A stretch of 64,000 nucleotides of DNA from Streptomyces humicola (GTDB taxonomy: Bacteria > Actinomycetota > Actinomycetes > Streptomycetales > Streptomycetaceae). The DNA lies in NCBI RefSeq assembly GCF_024436035.1, contig NZ_JANFNG010000009.1, positions 1 through 64,000 on the forward strand. The letters run 5' to 3'. This document shows, piece by piece, positions 18,113-27,646 of this stretch; position 1 is the first letter of the stretch, and each line of letters starts with the position of its first letter. The notes beneath the pieces are model-generated. The model ran no database searches and was not told the origin of the DNA. It was given only the letters and a program-made list of their open reading frames with translations. The position numbers were made by a program, and so were the translations under genes.

Positions 18113-18982
18113 CTACGACCGGGGTCTGACAGCGCCCGGAACCCCGACGAGCCGCCGCAGCTCATCGACCACCGTTGCGCAGGCGGCGGTGTCCGGGTCG
18201 ATCAGCGCGTAGTGCCCGACACCGTCCAGCCACACCCGCCGGACGGATTGGCCCGCCGCCTCCGCCGTGGCCGCGAAACCCTCCGCGACCTGCGGCGGGA
18301 CCGTGCTGTCAGTGGTGCCGTGCACGATGGTCGTGGCGATACCGGTCGGCAGCAGTCCCGCCGGGTCGGCGTGCGGCAGCCGCTGTGCCAACCGTCCGGC
18401 ATCGCCAAGGAATTGGACGGCGGCGTTGTCGTCGAGCGCCAGGTCGACCGTGGCCCGCAGGTCCGCGACCGGCGCAAGGGCGACGACACCGCGCACGGGG
18501 AGGGGGAGACAGCGATGCCATGGCGCATCCTGGGGCAGCCGGTGCCTGGCTGCCGACCACAGCACGAGATGGCCACCGGCCGAGTGCCCGGTGAGCACGA
18601 CCGAGTCAGGATCGGCGACGCCGGCTCCGAGCGACTTCACGGCCGCCTCGGCCACCGCGTCGACGGCCGCGGCGATGTCGTCGAGCGTCTCCGGATAACC
18701 CCCTGCTCCGCCCACCCTGCGGTACTCGACGGAGGCGACTGCGAAGCCCGCTGCGGCGAGGCGGCCGGCGAACGGCGAGGCGTGGACACGGTCGTACTCC
18801 TGGCGCCAGAAGCCGCCGTGCACCAGCACGGCGAGCGGCGCGGGCCGCCCGGGCACGGCGTCATGTGGCGCGTAGAGGTCGATGACTTGGTCGGGGTGAC
18901 CGCCGTAGGCCACGGTCGCATCCGGCGGGACCGGCCGGCGACCGAGGGCCGCCGCCATCTCTTCGGCATCCGTGGAGGTCAT
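18113..18982 (-). CDS. kynB: Alpha/beta hydrolase, probable kynurenine formamidase
   Basis: Predicted to hydrolyse N-formylkynurenine to kynurenine. The 289-residue product has the oxyanion motif HGGFW (about residue 54), nucleophile elbow GHSAGG (Ser near 137), and a late Asp/His pair around HGTTDSTVPP and GVGHYALI. The HGGFW type is characteristic of arylformamidases of the esterase/lipase fold. It starts 3 nt after the kynureninase stop, which supports the assignment. The symbol is used by function; the fold differs from the metal-dependent KynB class. Confidence 0.8.
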   Translation of the reverse strand: MTSTDAEEMAAALGRRPVPPDATVAYGGHPDQVIDLYAPHDAVPGRPAPLAVLVHGGFWRQEYDRVHASPFAGRLAAAGFAVASVEYRRVGGAGGYPETLDDIAAAVDAVAEAAVKSLGAGVADPDSVVLTGHSAGGHLVLWSAARHRLPQDAPWHRCLPLPVRGVVALAPVADLRATVDLALDDNAAVQFLGDAGRLAQRLPHADPAGLLPTGIATTIVHGTTDSTVPPQVAEGFAATAEAAGQSVRRVWLDGVGHYALIDPDTAACATVVDELRRLVGVPGAVRPRS

Positions 18983-18985
18983 CCG

Positions 18986-20194
18986 TCACTCCGCCCCGGC
19001 CGCCACATCCGCGAGCACGCGCGACGCGTGCAAGGCATCGACGAAGCGCGTGTACAGCGGCGTGAAGCCGAAGCGCAGCACATCGGGGGGGCGGAAGTCG
19101 CCGACGACCCCGCGCTCGACGAGCGCCCCCATCACCTCACCGGCCCGCTCGCAGCGCAGCGAAACCTGGCTGCCGCGCAGGGCGTGCTCGGCAGGGGTCA
19201 CCGATGCGACCCGGCCCGGCTGCACCAGCCGCGTGACGCACTCCAGGAAGAAGTCCGTCAGCGCGAGGCTCTTGGCGCGCACCTGCTCGATGCGCACCCC
19301 GTCCCACACCTCCAGCGCGGCGTCGAGGGCGAGCAGCGAGAGGATCTCGGGGGTGCCGACGCGGCCGCGCACCACGCCGTCGGCCGCCTCGTACCCCGGT
19401 CGCATCGCGAACGGGTCGGTGTGCGAGTTCCAACCGGGCAGCGGCGAGTCGAAACGCGGTTGCAGATCGCGGCGGATGTAGAGGTACGCAGGGGCCCCCG
19501 GCCCCCCGTTGAGGTATTTGTACGTGCAGCCAACGGCCATGTCCACGCCGTCCGCGTCGACCGCCACCGGCAGCGCACCCGCGCTGTGACAGAGGTCCCA
19601 GACGGCGAGGGCTCCCGCCTCGTGCAGGGCCCGGGTCGTGCCGGGCAGGTCACCCAGCCGCCCGGTGCGGTAGTCGACGTGGTTGACCAGCGCCACGGCA
19701 GTGCGTGGACCGGCCTGTGCCGCCATTGCACTGGCGTCCACCGCGCGGAGGGTGCACCCGGTCAGCCGTGCCGCGGAGGCGGCGATGTATCCGTCGGTGG
19801 GGAACGTGGCCGCGTCGACGAGTATCTCGTCGCGCCCCTCCCCCGCGAGCCGCACCGCGGCGACGAGCGCCTTGAAGACGTTCACGCTCGTCGAGTCGCC
19901 GACCACCACCTGGCCGGGCGCAGCGCCGATCAGCGGCGCGATCCGGTCGCCGACCCGCTCCGGTGCCGTCCACCAGCCGCTCTCGTCCCACGAGCGGATC
20001 CGCAACCGCCCCCATTCGCGCTCCACGACGTCGGCGAGACGCCGGGAAACGCCTCGCGGCAGCGCCCCGAGCGAATTCCCGTCGAGGTAGACCACGTCGT
20101 CCTCGAGGACGAAGCGGTCGCGCACCTTGGCCAGTTCATCGGCGGCGTCGAGCAGCGCGGCCTTCTCCCCCAGCTCTCTCACTGCCTCAGACAT
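18986..20194 (-). CDS. kynU: Kynureninase
   Basis: A PLP enzyme that cleaves kynurenine to anthranilate and alanine. The 402-residue length is normal. Family marks are VYLDGNSLGALPRGV, DSTSVNVFKALVAA, AVWDLCHSAGALPV and the PLP lysine in CTYKYLNGGPGAPAYLY (about 225-240). The GTPEILSLLALDAALEVW region follows. The ATG at 20194 overlaps the end of the dioxygenase gene by 8 nt, indicating translational coupling. An open frame runs to 20353, but that extra part belongs to the dioxygenase in another frame. Confidence 0.95.
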   Translation of the reverse strand: MSEAVRELGEKAALLDAADELAKVRDRFVLEDDVVYLDGNSLGALPRGVSRRLADVVEREWGRLRIRSWDESGWWTAPERVGDRIAPLIGAAPGQVVVGDSTSVNVFKALVAAVRLAGEGRDEILVDAATFPTDGYIAASAARLTGCTLRAVDASAMAAQAGPRTAVALVNHVDYRTGRLGDLPGTTRALHEAGALAVWDLCHSAGALPVAVDADGVDMAVGCTYKYLNGGPGAPAYLYIRRDLQPRFDSPLPGWNSHTDPFAMRPGYEAADGVVRGRVGTPEILSLLALDAALEVWDGVRIEQVRAKSLALTDFFLECVTRLVQPGRVASVTPAEHALRGSQVSLRCERAGEVMGALVERGVVGDFRPPDVLRFGFTPLYTRFVDALHASRVLADVAAGAE

Positions 20195-21032
20195 GACTAC
20201 GGGCCGTCCAGATCTCCGGGAACGGGTTCTTCTGCACACGCTTCTCCAGCCACGCCACACCCGCGGAGCCGCCGGTGCCCGTCTTGGCGCCCATCGCCCG
20301 CCGGGTCGCCACCAGGTGATCGTTGCGCCAGCGCCACACCAGCTCGGCGACATCGGTCAACGCCTCGCCGAGCCGGACCAGTTCGCTGTCCTGGTCACCG
20401 GCGTAGATCTGCTGCCAGACCCGTTCGACCTGCGGATCCGGTTCGTACCGCAGCGCCGGGTTGCGTTCGAGCACGGCCGTCGGGATGGCGTAGCCGCGGC
20501 GGTGGAGCAGACGCAGCACCTCGTCGTACAGGCTCGGCTCCTGCAGCGCCTTCTCCAGCTCGTCGTGGGCGCGCGGCGTGCCGCGGTGCGGCACGAGCAT
20601 GGAGGCGGACTTCTCGCCGAGCAGGAACTCCAGCCGCCGGTACATCCCCGACTGGAAGCCGGAGCCCTCGCCGAGCGCCGCCCGGTAGGAGTTGAACTGC
20701 GCCGGGGTGAGATGCGAGATCGGCCGCCAGGAGGCGTTGAGCGACTCCAGCTCATGCGTGCTGCGTCCGAGCGCCGCCATTGCGGTCGGCAGGTCGTCCT
20801 CGCGCAGTGCCCGCGCGGCCGTGGTCCATTCGTGGACCAGCACGGTGAACCACAGCTCCATCACCTGTGTGGTCACCAGGAAGACCATCTCGCCGGGATC
20901 GTCAGAGAGCGGGTGCTGGAGGTGGGTGAGGACGTCGGCCTGGACGTAGTCCTCGTACGGCGTGGTGCCCTTGAAGTCGAGGTTCGGGGTCTCCGGACCG
21001 TCCTCGGGCATGTGCGACATCGGCTGCGACAT
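20187..21032 (-). CDS. kynA: Tryptophan 2,3-dioxygenase
   Basis: A heme dioxygenase that opens tryptophan to N-formylkynurenine. The product of about 281 residues has LDFKGTTPYEDYVQADVL near the start, the proximal heme His in WRWRNDHLVATRR (about 240) and the KTGTGGSAGVAWLE substrate-loop motif. In the classic HQ-x2-ELW motif the distal-side His is replaced: here it reads TTQVMELWF with Thr55. The ATG at 21032 sits 6 nt after GGAG; a GTG one codon earlier is possible. It is the first gene of the tryptophan-to-anthranilate operon. Confidence 0.94.
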   Translation of the reverse strand: MSQPMSHMPEDGPETPNLDFKGTTPYEDYVQADVLTHLQHPLSDDPGEMVFLVTTQVMELWFTVLVHEWTTAARALREDDLPTAMAALGRSTHELESLNASWRPISHLTPAQFNSYRAALGEGSGFQSGMYRRLEFLLGEKSASMLVPHRGTPRAHDELEKALQEPSLYDEVLRLLHRRGYAIPTAVLERNPALRYEPDPQVERVWQQIYAGDQDSELVRLGEALTDVAELVWRWRNDHLVATRRAMGAKTGTGGSAGVAWLEKRVQKNPFPEIWTARSHV

Positions 21033-21107
21033 CACTGTCTCCTCATGATTCGCCCGGGATCGCCGGGCCCACCGCGATCATCTTCGGCCCGGCCGGATAC
21101 GGCAAGA

Positions 21108-21133
21108 GGCCGGACGCCGTAGGGCATCCGGCC
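21108..21133 (-). terminator. Hairpin between DUF3151 gene and kynA
   Basis: GGCCGGACGCC (21108-21118) pairs with GGCATCCGGCC (21123-21133) with one mismatch and a short GTAG loop, 24 nt after the DUF3151 stop. It separates that gene from the kyn operon. Confidence 0.65.
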
Positions 21134-21156
21134 CCCGGGGCCGCGGTCGGGAGGGA

Positions 21157-21570
21157 TCAGGAGAGCGTGTCGGCGGCCGTGGGCGAGGATTCGCGCAGGA
21201 AGGCGGCGCAGCGCTCGTACTCCTCGTTCTCGCCGATCGACTGCGCGGCCCGGGCGAGCGCATGCAGTGCCCGCAGGAAGCCGCGGTTCGGCTCGTGCTC
21301 CCACGGCACCGGACCGTGCCCCTTCCAGCCGTTGCGGCGCAGGGCGTCCAGGCCCCGGTGATAGCCGGTCCTGGCGTACGCGTACGACTCGATGACCCGG
21401 CCGGCCTCGAAGGCGTCGTCGGCGAGCTGCGCCCACGCGAGCGACGAGGCCGGGTACTTCGCGGCGACCTCGGCCGGGGCGGCCCCGGAGGCGATCAGCT
21501 CGCGCGGCTCGGGATCGTCGGGCAGATGGGTCGGGGGCGGTCCCCCGAGCAGGTTCTCGTGAATGGCCAT
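21157..21570 (-). CDS. DUF3151 family protein
   Basis: A 137-residue cytosolic protein of the actinobacterial DUF3151 family. Landmarks are the N-terminal HENLLGGPPPTHLP, the aromatic turn ARTGYHRGLDALRRNGWKG and PVPWEHEPNRGFLRALHAL. It is predicted to be helical and TPR-like in character, with no known activity. The ATG at 21570 is used instead of the open frame to 21633 because the conserved MAIHENLLG begins there. It follows fbaA downstream of a strong terminator, a conserved arrangement in streptomycetes. Confidence 0.88.
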   Translation of the reverse strand: MAIHENLLGGPPPTHLPDDPEPRELIASGAAPAEVAAKYPASSLAWAQLADDAFEAGRVIESYAYARTGYHRGLDALRRNGWKGHGPVPWEHEPNRGFLRALHALARAAQSIGENEEYERCAAFLRESSPTAADTLS

Positions 21571-21620
21571 GGGTTCCAGTCTGCCCCGTCGACGGGCCGT
21601 CCGGCGGTGCCGGTGCGCCC

Positions 21621-21646
21621 GCGGGCCCGGCAACAGCCGGGCCCGC
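21621..21646 (-). terminator. fbaA terminator
   Basis: Perfect 11-bp stem GCGGGCCCGGC with GCCGGGCCCGC around an AACA loop, 20 nt after the fbaA stop on the minus strand. Confidence 0.85.
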
Positions 21647-21665
21647 GCGCATCACAACCGGGAAT

Positions 21666-22688
<1,023 letters not shown>

Positions 22689-22832
22689 ATGTCCGCTCCT
22701 TGTGGTGTGCGGGGTCGTACGGCGGGGGGACGCGTCAACGTCGAAGCGTCCCGACGTCATCGTCGTCCTCATCTTCGCAGACTCCGCGCAAAGCTCCACA
22801 CTGCCCGCACCACAGGCACGGGCGGCCGCCCC

Positions 22833-22850
22833 AGGTTTCACGTGAAACCT
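22833..22850. promoter_or_regulatory. parS centromere site for ParB
   Basis: AGGTTTCACGTGAAACCT is a perfect 18-bp palindrome holding the Streptomyces parS core GTTTCACGTGAAAC (22835-22848). It lies in the intergenic gap between fbaA and pyrE. ParB bound to many such sites around oriC organises chromosome segregation during sporulation, so it places this region near the origin. Confidence 0.92.
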
Positions 22851-22885
22851 CGAACGACCGCCCGAACACGCAGGTCAGAGGGGGT

Positions 22886-23425
22886 TCAGGAGAGTCCGAG
22901 ATCCTTCAACCCGTACGCCTGGTAGTACGGCAGACCCGCCTCCGCGATCGCCGGCGCGGCGCCACGCTCGACGATCACCGCAACGCCGACGACCTCCGCG
23001 CCCGCCTCGCGCAGCGCCTCGACGGCGGTCAGCACGGAGCCGCCGGTGGTCGAGGTGTCCTCCACCGCCAGCACCCGCCGGCCCTTCACATCCGGGCCCT
23101 CGATCCGCCGCTGCAGGCCGTGCGCCTTGCCCGCCTTGCGAACGACGAAGGCATCCAGCCGCCTGCCGCGTGCGGCCGCCGCGTGGAGCATCGCCGTGGC
23201 GACCGGGTCGGCGCCCAGCGTCAGCCCGCCCACCGCGTCGTAGTCCACAGCGGCGGTCACGTCGAGCATGACCTGACCGACCAGCGGCGCGGCCTCGCCG
23301 TCCAGCGTGATCCTCCGCAGATCGACGTAGTAGTCGGCCTCTTTGCCGGAGGAGAGGGTCACCTTGCCGTGCACCACGGCCTTGTCCTTGATCTGCTGCA
23401 GCAGGGCGTCACGCGCGTCGGTCAT
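22886..23425 (-). CDS. pyrE: Orotate phosphoribosyltransferase
   Basis: Attaches PRPP ribose-phosphate to orotate in pyrimidine synthesis. The roughly 179-residue enzyme shows VTLSSGKEADYYVDLRR (substrate end), VGGLTLGADPVATAML and the PRPP loop VLAVEDTSTTGGSVL. The ATG at 23425 is chosen for the conserved MTDARDALL start; an in-frame GTG two codons earlier (23431) is possible. The adjacent epimerase gene starts upstream with a 10-bp gap, so the two may be co-transcribed. Confidence 0.95.
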   Translation of the reverse strand: MTDARDALLQQIKDKAVVHGKVTLSSGKEADYYVDLRRITLDGEAAPLVGQVMLDVTAAVDYDAVGGLTLGADPVATAMLHAAAARGRRLDAFVVRKAGKAHGLQRRIEGPDVKGRRVLAVEDTSTTGGSVLTAVEALREAGAEVVGVAVIVERGAAPAIAEAGLPYYQAYGLKDLGLS

Positions 23426-23435
23426 GTCCACGAGA

Positions 23436-24242
23436 CTAGCCGAGCCGTTCCCACGACCAGACCGTCGTGATCTCCAGCGGCTCGATGAGGGTGACCAGCC
23501 GCGGAGCGATGTTCAGGCCGTTGGGCGGCCCGGACTGCGGCTCGACGCAGATCGCCTCCGGCTGCTCGTCGTAGACCACCACCCATTCGGCCGGGCTCTT
23601 CACCCGCAGCCGCAGCTGTTCGGGCCAGGTGAGCGTGACGTCGACACCGTCGGGCATGCCGAAGCAGTCGTCCCAGGGGCCCGGCTGCGGCCCGATCCGC
23701 TTGCCTGTGGGCAGATGGTCGGCGCCGCGCTCCTCCTGCCAGGCCGGCGCGAAGTCGATCACGGCATCCTTCCCGCCGCCTCCAAGATTCCGCAGAAACC
23801 ACGGGTGCCAGCCGGCCTGCGCCGGAAAGGACTCCTTCGCCGTCTCGACGTCCATGCTGATGCGCAGCTCGTTCTCGGTGAGCTCGAACGCCTGGGTGAC
23901 CCGGCCCTCATACGGCCAGGGGTCGGCGAGGTCGAAGTAGAACGCGGCAGTGGACGGCGTGGCACCGGCCACCTTGTGCCAGACGGTGTCCCGGCCCGTG
24001 CCGTGGATGGCGTGCGGGGCGGCGTTGACGGGGAGTTGGTGGGTTACGGCACCGTTGCGGAAGCGGCCGTTCTCGGTGCGCCCGCACCACGGCACCATGG
24101 GGAACGATCCGTAGTGCAGGCCTTGGCGCAGCAGTTCGGTACCACCGATGCGCAGGCTGCCGATCCGGCAGCCCGCCTCCGGCAGCACGGTCACTTCGGC
24201 GTCGCCCGCCGTCAGGCGAACAGGTTGTGGTGTCTCGTCCAT
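23436..24242 (-). CDS. Aldose 1-epimerase (mutarotase) family protein
   Basis: The 268-residue protein shows the mutarotase core. The first catalytic His is in PHAIHGTGRDTVWH (about residue 80), a second His lies in AGWHPWFLR, and the catalytic base Glu lies in CVEPQSGPPNGLN (about 235). The beta-sandwich fold is cytosolic. It probably interconverts alpha and beta anomers of hexoses or a related sugar phosphate. The downstream pyrE is 10 bp away. The substrate is not indicated by the context. Confidence 0.86.
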   Translation of the reverse strand: MDETPQPVRLTAGDAEVTVLPEAGCRIGSLRIGGTELLRQGLHYGSFPMVPWCGRTENGRFRNGAVTHQLPVNAAPHAIHGTGRDTVWHKVAGATPSTAAFYFDLADPWPYEGRVTQAFELTENELRISMDVETAKESFPAQAGWHPWFLRNLGGGGKDAVIDFAPAWQEERGADHLPTGKRIGPQPGPWDDCFGMPDGVDVTLTWPEQLRLRVKSPAEWVVVYDEQPEAICVEPQSGPPNGLNIAPRLVTLIEPLEITTVWSWERLG

Positions 24243-24252
24243 GGGGACGAAT

Positions 24253-25044
24253 CTATCGGCGCCGCCTCAGCACACGTCCGACCACGACGGCCGACGCGAT
24301 CAGCGCCGCGGCCGCGGGAGCCGCCCAGCGCAGGGTGTCGCCCGTGGTGGAGATCTCCGGCGCCGGGACAGGGGCATAGCGGCCGCGCGGCGGGGCGTGG
24401 TCGACCTCCTCGGCGCTACGGCCGATCATCGTACGGCGGGCGTGCGCGGCCTCTGCAGGCGGCGCAGGGGGTTCCTCCTCGAGGCCCGCCACCGTCTCCG
24501 GAACTTCCACCTCGACGACGTCCAAGTCGTCCTCGTCCTCGGGGACTCCGGTGTCGACGACGTCGGCGTCCTCCGGGGGCGCGACGGGGGGCTCGGCGCG
24601 CAGGTCGGTGGCGAGGTCCGCGGAGAAACGGTCCAGCAGGCGGCGGCCCGCAGCCTCCGCCGTCGCGTCGTCGCACTCGGCGAGGCGACCGTCGGCCTTC
24701 ACGGCGGCGGAGAATCTCATCCGCGTGCCGTCGAGCGGGGCGTCCGCGGCGCTGAGGGCGACGACCATCGCCAGCTGCGCCGAGCCCGTGCCGCGGGCCT
24801 CGGTGCCGTCGCCTTCGACGCCGATGCCCCCGTCCTCGCGTGACGCGATGCGCAGGCTGCCGCGGTAGGTGATGGTGGATCCCCCGAGCCGGAGCCGGAG
24901 GCGGCCGACGAGCGCGCCGCCATGGCCCGCGGCCGGATCGACGTCACGTTGCAGCCCCGCCACGCAGCGGGCAACGCGCTCCGGGTCGGCGAGGGCCCGG
25001 CGCACGGTATCGACCGGAAACGGAACGAACGCCTCGTGCTCCAT
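24253..25044 (-). CDS. CoxG/SRPBCC domain protein with C-terminal membrane anchor
   Basis: A 263-residue protein. The first 145 residues match the CoxG (carbon monoxide dehydrogenase subunit G) branch of the SRPBCC lipid-binding fold: FPVDTVRRALADPERVARCVAGL, then ITYRGSLRIASRE and a final long helix. A long acidic linker (DDLDVVEVEVPE) and one C-terminal transmembrane helix with a basic tail (AAALIASAVVVGRVLRRRR) follow. No carbon monoxide dehydrogenase genes are nearby, so CO metabolism is unlikely. ATG 25044 is used; the open frame extends to 25149. Confidence 0.8.
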   Translation of the reverse strand: MEHEAFVPFPVDTVRRALADPERVARCVAGLQRDVDPAAGHGGALVGRLRLRLGGSTITYRGSLRIASREDGGIGVEGDGTEARGTGSAQLAMVVALSAADAPLDGTRMRFSAAVKADGRLAECDDATAEAAGRRLLDRFSADLATDLRAEPPVAPPEDADVVDTGVPEDEDDLDVVEVEVPETVAGLEEEPPAPPAEAAHARRTMIGRSAEEVDHAPPRGRYAPVPAPEISTTGDTLRWAAPAAAALIASAVVVGRVLRRRR

Positions 25045-25150
25045 ACCTGGGCAGCCTACCGATCCGCTCGGCCGCGGGGGCCGGTACGCGAGGTGTTTTT
25101 CCGTGATGGTGCTCGAACGGCAGCGATCACGTCCATGGACGTCCATCACG

Positions 25151-26662
25151 TCACAGATAGCGCGGCCGCATCAGTGACGAGGGCACCGCATCCGTTCTCC
25201 GCGCCGCCGCGGCCTGCGCCGCCTCCCGCAGGCTCCAATCCGTCAGGGAGCGCAGCCGCGGTCCGTCCGCCGCGAGCCGCACCACCGGCCGCTGCCATCC
25301 CGCGAGGACGAAGCCCTGACCCCACGTCCAGTAGTCCGCCGTGCGCAGCCCCGCGGCCCGTACCGTCGCATCGACGGTCCAGAACTCCTCGCCGGGCGAG
25401 CCCGCGTGCACCACCAGGCGCCCGTCCGGCGCGAGCACGCCCGACACCAGCCCGTAGAACTCCTGCGAATACAGCTTCGAGCTGCGCGAGATGCACGGCG
25501 CCGGTAGGTCCGAGATGACCACGTCGTACGTACCGCGCGCCGGCGCGCGCAACCAGTCGAACGCGTCAGCGATCACCACCCTCACCCGCCGGTCCGCGAA
25601 GGAGTGATGGCCCAGCGCGGCGAGCCCCGGATCCGTACGGGCCACCCGCACCAGTTCGGGATCGAGCTCGACGACGGTCACCGATCCGACGTCCGGGTAG
25701 CGCAGCACCTCGCGCAGGGCGAGCCCGTCGCCGCCGCCGAGCAGCAGCACCCGCCGGTGCGGGCCGGCCATCGCGGGGTGCACCAGCGCCTCGTGGTAAC
25801 GGAATTCGTCACGCGCCGAGGCGCTGAGCCTACCGTCGAGATAGAGCCGCAGGCTCGGCCCCGTCTCCCGTCCGGCGAGGACGATCTGCTGCACGCCCGA
25901 CTGCTCCGCGAGCCGCACATCACCCCCGTACACCGCCTGCCCCGCGGCCCGTTCGAACGGTCCCGCGTAGGCGGCCGCAGCCGCAAGCACCCCGAGGACG
26001 GCGAGGTTGACCAGGAGCAGCCGGCCCCGCGCCCGGCAGCTCAGGTCCCGGCGGAACAGGCCGAGCACCATCGCCGCACCCGCCACCGCATTGACCGCAC
26101 CCGTCAGCAGCGCCCCGTTCAACTGTCCGAGGAACGGCAGCAGCACGAAGGGGAAGGCGAGCCCTCCCGCGAGCGCGCCCACGTAGTCGGCGGCGAACAG
26201 ATCGGCGACCGCGCCGCCCGCGTCCTGCTTGCGGATCCGCTGAATCAGCGTCATCAGCAGCGGCACCTCGGCCCCGATGAGCAGCCCGATGGTGAACGCG
26301 AACACCGTCATCACACCGCGCGACTGGCCCAGCCACGCGAAACTGGCGTAGAGGGCCATCGCCGAAAGGCCGCCGATCAGCGCCAGCGCCGCCTCGACCA
26401 GGGCGAAGCCGACCGCCGCCTTGCACCGCATCCGCTTGGCGATCAGCGAGCCGGCACCCATCGCGAAGACCATTACGGAGAGCACGATCGAGGTCTGGGT
26501 GACCGAATCCCCGACCAAGTACGAGGCCATGGCAACGAGTTCGAGTTCGTAGACCAGCCCGCACGCGGCGCAGACGAAGACCGAGGCGAGCACCAGCGCG
26601 CGGCCCAAGGCTGCCGGTACGGGCAGCCGCAGCGCCGGCTGGTAGTGGTCGACCTCGATCAT
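25151..26662 (-). CDS. Membrane spermidine synthase-like protein
   Basis: The 503-residue product has about seven transmembrane helices in the first 245 residues, starting [20 protein letters not shown], joined to a polyamine aminopropyltransferase domain. That domain has [18 protein letters not shown] (SAM-type binding loop) and VVELDPELV, then VVISDLPAP and [17 protein letters not shown]. This membrane-fused form is common in actinobacteria and pairs with DUF2617 and DUF350-type genes; here only DUF2617 is adjacent. True spermidine synthesis is unproven for this class. Confidence 0.85.
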   Translation of the reverse strand: MIEVDHYQPALRLPVPAALGRALVLASVFVCAACGLVYELELVAMASYLVGDSVTQTSIVLSVMVFAMGAGSLIAKRMRCKAAVGFALVEAALALIGGLSAMALYASFAWLGQSRGVMTVFAFTIGLLIGAEVPLLMTLIQRIRKQDAGGAVADLFAADYVGALAGGLAFPFVLLPFLGQLNGALLTGAVNAVAGAAMVLGLFRRDLSCRARGRLLLVNLAVLGVLAAAAAYAGPFERAAGQAVYGGDVRLAEQSGVQQIVLAGRETGPSLRLYLDGRLSASARDEFRYHEALVHPAMAGPHRRVLLLGGGDGLALREVLRYPDVGSVTVVELDPELVRVARTDPGLAALGHHSFADRRVRVVIADAFDWLRAPARGTYDVVISDLPAPCISRSSKLYSQEFYGLVSGVLAPDGRLVVHAGSPGEEFWTVDATVRAAGLRTADYWTWGQGFVLAGWQRPVVRLAADGPRLRSLTDWSLREAAQAAAARRTDAVPSSLMRPRYL

Positions 26663-26739
26663 GAAGTCACGCTACGTCACGCCGCGAACGCCCGCTGCCA
26701 CCGGTGCGGCGCGATTTCCGCGGCCCGCGGCCTGCCGCC

Positions 26740-26787
26740 TCCACGCCCGCTCCCACGCCCGCTCCCACGCCCGCTCTCACGCCAGTC
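26740..26787. repeat. 12-bp tandem repeat containing a stop codon
   Basis: Four copies of CCCACGCCCGCT-type units (26740, 26752, 26764, 26776). The fourth, variant copy holds the TGA stop (26777-26779) of the DUF2617 gene; in the other copies the same position reads TGG. Confidence 0.88.
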
Positions 26788-27313
26788 CGGTCACCCGCGA
26801 ACGCGTCGTCACCAGGCGCCCCTCCTGTGGATACGCGTGCCACGTACGCCAGTGCACCTCGCCTCCGGCGCCCCCGGCCGGATCACGCTGGACGAGCATC
26901 GCGGTGAACGCATGCGGGTCGCCGGGAAACCGCCCGGCGAGCCCGTTGGGGTGGTCTGCCACGAGCGCGAGCAACTCCTGTGCACGGCCGGCGAATGCAC
27001 TGCGGGACAACTCCTCAACGCGCGCCGCGAACTCGTACTCCCAGTCGCCGATGCGTTTGGCGACCCCGAGCGGCAGCGGGGTGCTGCTGCCTGTCATGCA
27101 CGCGACCGTCTCGGAGCACCCGCCGCCGGAGGCGTCGAGCAGCACCTGGTGGGAGGCCCCGAGCAGCCTCATCTGCACGTTGATCGTCTTCGCCCGAGGG
27201 CCCGTCAGGTCGAGGTCGACGGTGGCGAGCGCAGGCAGTGGTTCTTTCCCCAAACACCAGGCCAAGTCCCCGGCGCGGGTATCGGTATAAGCAGTCTGGA
27301 GAGTCGTGAGCAT
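26777..27313 (-). CDS. DUF2617 family protein
   Basis: A 178-residue cytosolic protein of the actinobacterial DUF2617 family, with N-terminal DLAWCLGKEPLPALATVDLDL and central ARTKINVQMRLLGASH-like strand, then C-terminal GEVHWRTWHAYPQEGRLV. The DUF2617 gene is next to a membrane spermidine synthase-like gene in many actinobacteria, suggesting a joint but unknown role. ATG 27313 is preferred over the open frame to 27430. Its stop codon lies within a 12-bp tandem array. Confidence 0.85.
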   Translation of the reverse strand: MLTTLQTAYTDTRAGDLAWCLGKEPLPALATVDLDLTGPRAKTINVQMRLLGASHQVLLDASGGGCSETVACMTGSSTPLPLGVAKRIGDWEYEFAARVEELSRSAFAGRAQELLALVADHPNGLAGRFPGDPHAFTAMLVQRDPAGGAGGEVHWRTWHAYPQEGRLVTTRSRVTGLA

Positions 27314-27646
27314 GGGTCGGCTCCGCAAGCACGCAGAAGTGGTTGGTGGGCCGGCCCGCCCCCTGATCCCCCTCGCGCGCGGGGGAGTGTGGAGGACGGA
27401 CCCAGGGAACGTCCGCCGGCTCGAGTCCACTTGGGTCCGGGGAATACGGAATCATGAAAATAGGGGCGCCCACAGCGCTTTTACCCATTCACGCCCCGTT
27501 TACATCCCCACGAGCAGGTGGCTGTTCATGTGTTCACACCGCAGGCTCCGATGTGGGTCGTGACCAGCGATGCGCATATGCGAAAGGGCATGGGACAAGC
27601 GCAGTTGGCCACGTCATGAGGAGGCCCGCCATGAGGGCGGGGGCGC
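27314..27646. other. Gene-poor stretch upstream of the DUF2617 gene
   Basis: No convincing coding region was found. It should hold the promoter of the DUF2617 gene (minus strand). The open frames here have no ribosome site and look unrelated to any family. Confidence 0.5.

Noticed and set aside
16880-20695. Very long plus-strand open frame (1271 codons)
   Set aside because: It is the shadow of the P450, formamidase, kynureninase and dioxygenase genes on the other strand. Its translation is low-complexity and rich in Arg/Gly/Asp with no domain.
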